This document shows, piece after piece, positions 55,501 to 63,500 of a DNA stretch of 64,000 bases. A program made the position numbers and the translations under genes. A model generated the notes under the pieces. That model did no database searches, had not been told where the DNA came from, and saw nothing but the letters and a program-made list of their open reading frames with translations. Origin of the DNA: Spirochaetales bacterium (GTDB taxonomy: Bacteria > Spirochaetota > Spirochaetia > Treponematales > Treponemataceae); assembly GCA_029098225.1 (NCBI GenBank), contig JAQXNX010000020.1:1-64000 (forward strand). Reading direction: 5' to 3'. Every line of letters begins with the position of its first letter. Positions within the stretch are counted from its first letter, which is position 1.

Positions 55501-57502
55501 AAACTCTATTTCTGCAAAGAAACCTTTGTATGCACGCACAACACTCGGACACTATCCTGTATATACAACTCGTGCGCAGAATACTGCGGATAAAAGAGAG
55601 ACTGTTATAGTAAACGGCTTTAACTTAAAAGCTGAATATTATGTAGTATTTAATAAGGCAAAATTTAATAACAATAGTTATACAAATTACCATTCTTACG
55701 ATGCTAGTGCAAAGCTTGCTGCAAACGGTACAAATGGATTCAAGTTTACGGTTCCTGCAGACGGTATAAGTGGTGAGGTTGTAATTACAAGTGCTAATCC
55801 TACAATAGCAGAAGGCGCTGCTAATGCAAATGCCACTATAACCTATAGCGGTGTTTATACTCTTAATAACCTGAACTATAAGAATTCTCGTGGAGATTAT
55901 GGTTACAGCACAGATGAAAATGGTGTTGTTACAGATGAGCTTACAATTGATGATACTACAGGCGAAATTGGTGCAACTGGAAGCTATGAGGATTATTTGA
56001 ATTTCTATAACCGCTGTCCAAATAAAAAGAATAATAACCTTCTTACAGATGACCTTTATTTTGATATATGGGATTTTAATACAGATGCGGCAAGAACTTA
56101 CGATGGCAGAAACTCTGTTCTTGACTTAATGATGAAGATTGCCCCAGGACAAGATAAAATTGGTTTTGCCTTCTGTGATGGTGACGAAAAATGGGCAATG
56201 CCAGGGGGAACAAATAATTCTTATCAGAGCTTTGTAACAACTGCCGACTTCTTTAAGTCTACCGGCTTTATTTACACCTCAGACGGCAAGACCTTTGGAG
56301 TATGTGCTGGTGGTGAATCTGGCACTAATTATGCCGATACCTTCAGCTTGTATTCAAGTTTAAGTGGTGCAAATAATGGAGACAAAGGTTCTATAAATGG
56401 ACGTAACAATACACGAATTGAATGTATCTCTCAGAATGGTACAAAGACAGATGCAACTGTTGGTGAACAGATGGATAAGGACCGTTTCTTAAGTCCGGCT
56501 TTTGCTGCCAGAAGTATTGGAACTGGAAATACAGGCAGTACAGATTTGTATCTTGCATATCTTGATAATATGAACGGAGAAATTCGCTTTAGATATGGAA
56601 ATATTCCAAATAATTCTAATACAACTGCGAAAAATCATGGTCAGTTCCGTGATAGTTATAATGATGTTGGTTGGAATGGAACTACACCCAAAAATTATAG
56701 TCATAACACAAACTATTTCCAGATTCTTGCAACTTCAGAAGGAGATGGACTTGGTTATGCTGGAGAATATATTTCTATGGGCGTAACTTCTGGCGGGGTA
56801 GTTGTAATTGTATGGTACGATGCAAAGAATGGTGCTCTTAAGTATTCATACAATACTTCTCCTACTACAGCACGTACAGGAAATGCAGCTGTTGGAACCG
56901 GCTGGCAGGTAGTAAGAGATCTAAGTGCTCACTGCGGTAAGTTCTGTCAGTTAGTTGTAGATTCTGAAAATCATATTCATATTGCGGCTTATGATACTCA
57001 GAAGGCAGATTTAATGTACTTCTACCTTGATGAATATGATTCGACAAGCTGGACAACTTCCACAGTAGATTCAAAGGATGGTGTTGGTGAATATCTTACA
57101 CTTGATGTAGCAGAACATGATGGTAATCAGATTCCTTATATCGGTTACTGGAGAGCTTCTGCTCAAAAACCTTGTTTTGCTTACCTTGCAAATCCTGCTG
57201 CAACAGACAAAGCCGGTACAGATACTGATTTTTACACAGGTACATGGGAATGTTCTATTGTTCCTGTACAGAGTACTCTTCCAGAACAGGGAGAAAAGAA
57301 TGACCAGCGAAACAGAATTAATGTTGCGGTCTGGAAAACTGCAGGTGGCTCATTAACGTTTTCTACTAAGCAAAATTCTTCAGTTACTGCAAATGGAACG
57401 GGTAGTGGAACATGTTATGGTAACGGTTCTCCTAATCCTGTTTTAGCTTATAGGATAACAGTTGGTACCAGCGGTCGTGCAGAAACCGCGCAGAAAAAGT
57501 AG
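46586..57502 (+). CDS. Giant lipoprotein with about 12 bacterial Ig-like repeats (first of a tandem pair)
   Basis: This protein of about 3638 residues starts with a lipoprotein signal (hydrophobic 'ILFFAWIISVFTIS', lipobox Cys near residue 40, then 'EIGLGAAVDT'). It is followed by about a dozen Ig-like units, each joined by a 'xxIDNTxPxxxxxSP'-type linker, for example near residues 160, 670, 840 and 1720. Residues about 2960-3040 ('ITSVINSISAKKPLYARTTLGHYPVYTTR' region) resemble an IPT/TIG-like module. The last 450 residues contain propeller-like repeats ('LYLAYLDNMNGEIRFRYGN'). It is probably surface-exposed; the role is unknown. AAAGGTGG supports the ATG at 46586 over the in-frame GTG at 46577. 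A paralogue follows 15 bp later. Confidence 0.85.
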   Translation: MKKSFFRFNEGNAFVKRFISFSGILFFAWIISVFTISCEIGLGAAVDTMAPTLSIDYPPTNAIIRDTFVISGSCGDDDTVAEVQVSLRNIATNVDYGPYDADIEDNSSWSVRVNQSVSGGYNGWQIPDGSYTISVTVTDGVGRTTGPFTRTVDIDNTKPIFIVKTPTTDPTDANIKLYGTTLRISGTVAEKHSISSMKLVVDDKDSIQNVIQVPVELEQKDVDVSDGATVDFARFIKDNKNEASGPTKDYQDIYSEVLLDTNNTRILTDQEGNVVRAFKTSITISDNAKVYNGSSPSGANAEGNTTSVIYLSDDVYSTLFGTSGTNLGLTAEELIACVNGTSNSGTTREATVLNTLSTYAKDTTEDSNMLLFKLSPSARPTYTVSSLGQLNGNVNPAAPDGTYTEVMKGGAITALIQGFDTNTFVKTDSLKMWYYRLDESHYTNTSIRTLIDNLQTAVYSGNSAPTGWSIIGNGTGNNAYQVSFNGSPNDVVGNQYYAVAVTGEDVMGTNLYYDNVYVFKGKSYSNPPTLELQSPDAEHYYTSTSGLSIEGIGESGGNDISKIKIQLNITNEDLPSSNSARTTTVNVEGTETSHSAFATYEKVGGDPKKIHFKANFDNILAEAWKVAANSDKNLTYSLTVTVEDNSGKNTYSTLQIFVDSAKPVLTIREPSPVVTTHEQNKKHINGTVSVVLNAEDKHLKEVKYQLLVNNTSAQIYKSDGTPAAASDGFIDGWMSLGSNSTNTITIDTTKYEDNKSLIIKLYAKDDTEENYIEETSQEYIILQATDKPKITVRNATQTPTGVIDPTDQTPTGVIDPTDTSSIDGNNIFDDTSKNSLDINLEDDDLLASVELKAWKLGNDGVLSATAVTAPAAWTDTSTGQNGITSSRKYSFTPSLSSLAEGIYKVQITVKDSTWAGASSTYQGNRSDVCEFWIVKDNSAPAFTEDSTVFGGSENEVTIRENFTISGTASDTNALYSSIVSPTYPNAINKGKNAIVITARKADNTTKSWPVDVVVLDPTNGQWSKDFVVGASNSGTNKLDDGTYEFTIEVKDIAGKTTSVSRNAKIDTAEPVFKQSRSTAAANVEKCEITTEKTTVTEGGTSTDWYKTSSLDLSGYGYDENGLESVKYVVYTGDTDPADVADSAWSEFSYNNTNQTWEGNVPSVVHNSSKIAVKLTDNAGNKTYKSLDPVNIDTIPPVRGVDTLKVEYGTGTNKTTFVDETAATPIVEQVISNKTKDIYVNVKLTDAAASGNSGSSGIDINNIYLNIGTAFSGTAKPAAANKISTAATAGTAIAYHLALANDGTASFTIPKAKAADGNVYLRFYDKAGNYTDEQLFTIVVDTSAPSACVSSPSASVLNGKNIVKGNTSDNSASKKFALYYSLTAPTANDSKIPSADDAEYGTSGTTSLVRIGNVLTSNINNWTFDSTEAGADRPIVDFNTISGAAYTAAGKVKDIYIIPVVYDEAGNCNVYTVNSSGTAVYSYAENTNYWKYTVNLDTDRPVIKITTLSADGETIKLNSEASIDGSITDDDSTVDAIVTHFIASSVAYGSTGFGATEVAAIISGKTTNNTTGITTYQNTNISYTPTGGTVRYDTTEFNAAGGEWTYYPADNRDGNKNVFFYIVDNSGNIFYTGRLDDSTGSTLATTDPVRMPKLRYKNTAENNATANSAAVTYISDTQTPTTSITKLQWANVNTKTAAYVASNRPLNYNGPDGETDTITSATKVGGPKKKYIRFETTAQDATGIKAMSLTLRANKTTDGTTTQVTKTIKAGVTTGEYADAGGSFTPTTDSTAATWKTGYIDVSGYDTGTLSVTLNAEDNSTLKKDSNCQITIDNTKPEVSNFIPTPTTEVTGSFEISGKSTDEGGSSLVKSSWMIPLKADSSKTDAQLAVLPEATAQQISTGGTALNGKWIPFSSASTWSTIFSENQAKAYDNTTTYNVTSEPSGGVTLYNIPFYVYAEDGNGNWTISKHTIKHNPDATIPRTSITYPALTDYDNNKNYITLGGPTRISGTATDNQSVVAVYLQIDHNAGASFNGTFDKNDAVWLSEGCKRDGSDTVLKQYEIYDLTVPANPVVITNFAGKEDDFNWGIKVTGTTSWGYLINEKLELAPDRDSDTPNYIRLRTCAIDDEGHLSSWSEVRNVVMDNKAPIISNSAKLYKFSKPPVATISWVAATSSYTYAFADTSKPDSSQLYDKDMYVRNETNAYWYIAVPVQDENELSSSNPVRITRKIGTGSGIILSGVECAAANTTVASNSFYYVNNFYNGKLTAKVLFIPVMNGVPDTATDVSYVISVTDGDNTQHTTTATFQFKIDNTAPTVNSLTDGNDDNLLGAEASPATDVPVIQNSNGIYNINARLTDADSGLKNMAFYISRTYGTGTSAVTKVFDVTKDNLANGETNASKVAPEAVSTLQELTINSSYKLYGKKFTGGTYTETGSTYTYNATGISSDIHIRVGGLIYIDGMYRIITAIAGNTVTFDTPASTGTTEAVFPYVHNIYAGGDDDLISSSFNTTDTTYSLNAQFNSHNIPDGPVTVHFFFFDNAGNITAKEVTTEIQNNAPRIARLFLGTDLNSDGKYGAGEFNEYLAGTIKLGTTNEVEHYVQDFELTTAQAKYQYGTKFKITKGLAVVPEYTGGNGSLKMVVLKDASTTTTYRTKAQATAAGGIEVTAQANDNVVTNDFGTLLTNADDTTLGGTDRISKYVINNADLPADGNNKSMSFTFWDETDGTTQSTDSNYFFVRVTDFDIDCVDDTGPKVVINPFYWASLKNNSIYGSGTAETFADLQGHIELEKDWNLSGNKTGTTGILDGDPKVSGKIVFTGTVYDEHTLKSIQMTVKNSAGTAITGWNNVELATYDPDSTTNGGWTVPAKTLAAAGYTFTLKYDAADYPSDSEGEKLAGFGYYENNVYFSQRGHKIYWELALDTEKFAAQSDITLSISAKDQGNNTTSSAADTTIGDETYNKPSYRMDIVPYITSVINSISAKKPLYARTTLGHYPVYTTRAQNTADKRETVIVNGFNLKAEYYVVFNKAKFNNNSYTNYHSYDASAKLAANGTNGFKFTVPADGISGEVVITSANPTIAEGAANANATITYSGVYTLNNLNYKNSRGDYGYSTDENGVVTDELTIDDTTGEIGATGSYEDYLNFYNRCPNKKNNNLLTDDLYFDIWDFNTDAARTYDGRNSVLDLMMKIAPGQDKIGFAFCDGDEKWAMPGGTNNSYQSFVTTADFFKSTGFIYTSDGKTFGVCAGGESGTNYADTFSLYSSLSGANNGDKGSINGRNNTRIECISQNGTKTDATVGEQMDKDRFLSPAFAARSIGTGNTGSTDLYLAYLDNMNGEIRFRYGNIPNNSNTTAKNHGQFRDSYNDVGWNGTTPKNYSHNTNYFQILATSEGDGLGYAGEYISMGVTSGGVVVIVWYDAKNGALKYSYNTSPTTARTGNAAVGTGWQVVRDLSAHCGKFCQLVVDSENHIHIAAYDTQKADLMYFYLDEYDSTSWTTSTVDSKDGVGEYLTLDVAEHDGNQIPYIGYWRASAQKPCFAYLANPAATDKAGTDTDFYTGTWECSIVPVQSTLPEQGEKNDQRNRINVAVWKTAGGSLTFSTKQNSSVTANGTGSGTCYGNGSPNPVLAYRITVGTSGRAETAQKK
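48974..49039 (+). repeat. Exact 33-bp tandem duplication within the giant lipoprotein gene
   Basis: The 33-bp unit at 48974-49006 is repeated without change at 49007-49039, encoding QTPTGVIDPTD twice. Perfect identity suggests a recent duplication that can expand or contract in frame. Confidence 0.9.
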
Positions 57503-57517
57503 GAGAGGGGGTGCATT

Positions 57518-60500
57518 ATGAAAAGGTTTACAAATATGAAAAGAAATAGATTTATAAGAAAAAGTTTAGCAGTTTCTCTCGTTTCTTCTTTGCTGGTTGC
57601 TGTAACTACGCTTTCCTGTGAGGTTGGACTTGGTGCCGCAATTGATACAGAAGCGCCATCAGCAAGTATTACCTATCCTCCGGAATCTGCAATTATAAGA
57701 GATTACTTTTATATTGCAGGTACCTGCGATGATGATGATAAGGTAGACCACATTGAGCTTACTCTTACCTGCGATGGTTCAACAGTTTATTCTACCGAAG
57801 ATGATGTAACAATCGAAGATGGAAAAAACTGGAGCATAAGACTAAATGAAAAAGGCAGCGGTTCTTACAACGGATATCGTTTCCCGGATGGTTCTTATAC
57901 AGTTAATATTACAGTAGTAGATGGAAGCGGAAGAAGTACAGGTCCTTATGCACGTTCCTTTACTATTGATAATACTCCTCCTATTTTTATAATTTCTTCT
58001 CCAAGCAGTATAACAAGTGCAAAGGCATATGGAACAACTCTTAATGTTGCCGGAACTGTAGCAGACAGCTCCGGTTTAGCAGAAATGAGACTTTCTGTTT
58101 ATGATGAATCTGGTGCAGATAAAGGTTCATATACTGTAAAGGATATAGATACTTCGGACGGAACTTCTGTAGATTTTGCCCGCTTTAATAAGAGTGCTCC
58201 GGATGACAGTCTTTCTGAATGTTATACAAATATATATGGAACAGTAGCACTTACAAACTCTGGCGATATTCTTGATAACGATACAGCTAACCCGGTAAAA
58301 ACATTTAAAACAAATGTTGTATTAACAGATAAGGCAAAGACTTATCAGTCTCCAAATTCTATGGGTGCAACAAGTTCCGTAGGAAATACAACAAGTACAG
58401 TATATTCTTATGATGATGTTTATACTCAGATAATTGGTGGCGCTCCTTTAGCATTAACTCCTGGTGAACTTATTAAAAACATGAACGGTAAGTCAGGAAC
58501 CTCTGCTGTCTTTACTAATGGCGGGCAGTCTATGTCTGTAAAAGAATATATGACAAGCAAAGCCATAGATACCAGCTCTGTGAATACAAGTAATCAGCTT
58601 GATAAGCTTTTAAAATTCAGTTTAAACCCAAGAGCAAGACCAGGCTTTGTAGTTACAACTCTTACAGATACTAATGGTACTACATTTAATACATCAGGTC
58701 TTTCAAATGATTTAACCATTGATGAAAAAAAGAATAAAATTAAATCTCGTGTAATGACAGGAGCTACACTTGTAGCAACAGTTTCTGGTTTTGGAAGTAC
58801 AGAAATAAAAGGTAATTCATTAAAGATGTGGATGCATCGCCTTGAGTCTGGAGAATTTAATATTGCTTCTATAAAGTCAGTTATTACCAGCCTGGAAAAT
58901 CAGGTTTATGGTGGAAGTACAAATCCTACCGGATGGCAAGATATTACAGCCGAAGATGCAAATTATTCAGATGGAACAACTGTTTCTATGTCTTCCAGAA
59001 GACTTCCTACCTTAATGAACGATGAATTCTATATTGTTGCAATTACAGGAAAAGACGCAGAAAGTGCAAATCTTGACCAGGGTGTAATTTACGGCTTTAT
59101 GGGACAGCCTAATACCGATGCTCCTGTTATAGTAATAAATGACCTGGAAGATGGTCATTATTATACAGGAACTCAGTATTCAAGTCTTAATCTTAGCGTT
59201 ACTGTAACAGGTGGTGGCGCTTCAAGCATTATTCAAACAGTAACTGCTAAGGTTTATTATGGTGCAAATGAGCAAACTACAACATTAACAGACAGCAATA
59301 ATACTCCTGTTTGTAATATTAACAGAGCATTATCTGCTCTTGTAAGTTCACTAAATATACCTGCAGCAGAAAATAATTTTTCTATAAGAATAGAAATAAC
59401 TGCAAGAGATACCGACGGTAATAATAGTACTAAAGGTTTAAGAATTAATATTGACCGTCAGGCTCCTGTAATAAATATTGTTTCTGCAGAACCTGTTGTA
59501 AAAAAATACAATGGTACTGATGGAAACTTTATAAACGGAACCTTTAGAACAGAGATTAACGTAGATGAAGTAAAACTCACCGGAGTTTCTTATACAATTA
59601 CAAATGGTTCAACTACTTCTGCTTCAACAACTTTAGGAACTTCTTCTACTTATCCTATAGATATAGATACTACAAGATATATAAATGGTACAACTTTACG
59701 GCTGAATTTTACTGCAGTGGACGAAGCTGGTAATACTTCTTCTCTGTCTTCTACAGTATATACAATTCAGCAGGAAACAGATAAACCAAAAATTTCTATA
59801 ACAAATGCAGATAAAACAAAAGATGCAGCAACAGATGATTTATCTGTTGATAACCTTTTTGATTTATCTACAAAGAAAGCACTAAGCCTTGCAGTAGAAG
59901 ATGATGATTATATTAATTCAGTTGTTGTAAAATATCAAAAAGTACAAGCTAATGGTACTCTTGGAACTGAAGTGACACTTAGTCCTGCTTCTACAACTGC
60001 CTTTACTCCAAATACAACTACTTATTATACAGGAAATTATCCATTACAGAATTCTTCTGGAACAGATCTCCCGGAAGGTGTTTATTTAATTAAAGTTGAA
60101 GCTAAAGATAAAACTTGGAATGACACAACAAATACTACAGTACGAGCTTACAGACAGGAATCAGAATCTTTCTATATTGCAATAGATAAGACTGCTCCTT
60201 CTATTTCAGAAAATGAATTTGGTTCTACAACAAATAGAACAAATCTTGCGTCAACTATAACTTATGCAGGAACTGCATCAGATACAAACGGACTGTATAA
60301 TAATGGAACAGGAGCAATTACAGCAAAAGCAACAAAAGAAGGTGAATCTTCTCCTGCTAAGACCTGGACAAGAGATGTTGTTAATGGTAACTGGAGTCTC
60401 CCTATTGCTCCAGCAGATATTACAGCAGATGGAACTTATACAATCGAAATAAAGGTTAAAGATGCTTCCGGACGTACAAAAACTGTAAACAGAACAATGA

Positions 60501-63500
60501 TTCGTGATACTGTCCTACCTGTTATAACAAGTCCACAGATTTCTGTTTCTCCTCATACCGCTTCTAACAATACACATGAATGGTATAATTCAAGCAGTCT
60601 TGGAATTTCTGCAACTGTAACAGACAGTAAACTTAAAGAGGTTCAGTTTGTAAATGTTGCTTCTACCTGGGCTGGAACTGCAGAACCTACATCTGTAGAG
60701 TTAAATGGAAATACCTGGGCAAGAATGAATGCTATGTCTACAGCAAATACTTATGCTGCAACAGCTTCTAATCTTGTAAGTATGAATGCTGCTTCTGGTG
60801 CTACTGCAATTGCAATTCGTGCAACAGACGAAGCCGGAAATAAAAAATATGCAAAAATTTCTGCAGTAAAGATAGATGCGGTTGCTCCACAGCTGAACAA
60901 TGACGTTTCTGCTTCTGGAACTTCAGGAGATGCGAGCGTATATGTAAAAATTGGTGCAACAGAAAGCAAATCCCTTCAGGCATTAAATTCTGTAAGATCT
61001 GATCAGTCGCAGGCTGCAGAAGTTCGTGTTGCCTTAAAGGATTTGGGTGGAAGTGGAATAGACAGCGGAAAGATATTTGTTTCTGTAAAAGACCGTTTTG
61101 GAAATTCAGAACCTGCTGCAGCCAAGAAAGTTTCTGTAACACTTGCCGATGGAAGTGCCGCTGCTTGTGGACTTGCTTCGGGTGTATATAAATTTACAAT
61201 TCCTGCTTCTTCTATAGAAAACGGAACAGTATATCTCCGCTATTATGATATGGCAGGAAACTATACCGATTCTACAATCTTTACATTCTATGTAGATAGT
61301 GAGGCACCTAAAGCATCTATAACCTCTCCTGTTAAATCAGAGGTTAATGGAAAACTTATGATTTCGGGAACTGCAGAAGATGAAACTGCACTCCGCGAGG
61401 TCAGCCTTTATTACACAACTACACAGCCAACTTCTTCTACAAATGTTTCGACAGCATTTACAGCTACAAACAGAATTGGAACATCTATTGACTGTACCGG
61501 CTTAACAAGTAAGGAATGGGAGTTCGGCGGAACAACAGGTGTAGATTTTGAATCTATAGCAAATGTTACAAGCCGTGCCGTACCAAAAGAGATTTGGATT
61601 GTACCTGTTATTTATGACGAGGCTGGTCATGTAAATAACTTCTGGACAGAATGCAGAAAATATAAGGTAGATTTGAATTCAGACCGACCTGTAATTAAAT
61701 TTGCAGAATTAAGGAATCTTGGTCAGATATTTACTTATAACGAAACCGGTGAAATAAGTGGAACTTTCGCAGATGACGATGATGACGGAACAAATGTTGT
61801 AACAACATTTATTGCAAGTTCATCTCCAATTACTTTAAGTGCAAGTACTGGTGAACCAACAAATGCAACAACAGAAACAACTGTTGATCTGGCTTCCGGC
61901 GAATGGACATTTACTCCTGCCAACAACGCCGACGGCGAAAAGAATGTTTACTTCTATATAAAAGATAATGCGGGAACAAAGTTCTACACAAGTGCAGCTT
62001 ATTCAAGCGGAACTTGCGGTGGAGATCCTTATATTCAGTATAATGGTGCTTCAAAAGCAGATAATACTACCGCTATTTCTTATAAAATAGATAATGCTGG
62101 TCCTTCAGTTCCAAGTATTGTTCTTGAATGGAATGATGCTTCTACGGGCACAGCAGATGGAAGTACAGATGAAATTTCCAGAACAACAGTTATTGGTGGA
62201 GTAAAACGCTATTACCGCTTTGTAATTACAGGACATGATACAAGTGGAATTGCTTCAATGACAATGAAACTTGCCCAGCAGGGAGCTTCTACAAATTATG
62301 AAACTCTTGATTCTTCAACAGATGGAACCTTTGGAGCTCAGGTAACCGGTTCAGGAAGTTCTGCTGTAACTTCTACAGAAACCTTTATCTGGACAACTCC
62401 ATGGATTGATTCTAAAAAATCATATACTGTTTCTGGAGCTGCTCATACAATAGAAGATGAAATTCTTTCCGGTTCAATTACCGTAACAGATATTTCTGGT
62501 CTTGATTATCCAACTTCTGTAACCTTTACAATTGATAATAAGGTTCCTGCAGCAGCTTTGATTTCTCCAAATTCATCTATTATTCAGACAGGAACTGTAA
62601 ACTTCAGTGCGACTGCAAGTGATGTTGGAGATGCCGGTCTTGCAGCTGTTAAATGGATGGTTCCGCTTGCTGCAGATTCTTCTAAGACAGATGTTCAGCT
62701 TGCAGCGATTGGAGATGCAACTGCTGCAGAAATAGCAAATGGTACAGGTGGTGGAAAGTGGCATCCATTTACATTAGATGGTGCAACTTATAAGGCAAGC
62801 TTTACAGAAGCACAGGCTTATGTAAGTGGAAGTAATACAGGTAAGTTTACCGATACAACAACCTTTGCAACTACTATTATAGATAATACACCTGCCGCTG
62901 CTGGAGACAAGATTTATAGTATTCCAATCTACATTCTTGCAGAAGATAATACAGGAAACGTTTATGTAGAAAAGGCATCTATTAGATATTGTCCAAATGC
63001 TTCTATTCCTAAGTCAAACTTTACATATCCTACTCCAAGTGATTATGACACTACTTCAACTGGAACTCAGCAGAATTTCATTACGCTTGGTGGAACAATT
63101 CGTATTACTGGTGTAAGCGAAGATGATATGGGTGTTGATGCAACCTTTATTCAGATAGACATTGATGCTGGTAATGATTTCTCTGCTGCTAACTGGAATA
63201 CTACAGATAGTACTTATCTGGAAGGAAAAGGCTATACTATTGTTACTAAAGCAGATCTTATGAGTGATTATGGTTTATCAACTGATGATGTTCCAGACGG
63301 ATGGTGGGGAATTAAGTGTTCCGGAACAAGTGGCTGGAACTGTCAGTTAAACGAAGCAGACCAGCTTGTAAGTGAAACAGCTGATACAGCAAGAAATGTA
63401 AGTATTAGAGTTTGTTCTGTTGATATTGATGTTGGTACAAAGCATCTTTCTTCCTGGAGTGCGCCTGTAAATATTAAGGTAGATGATAAAGCTCCAAAAA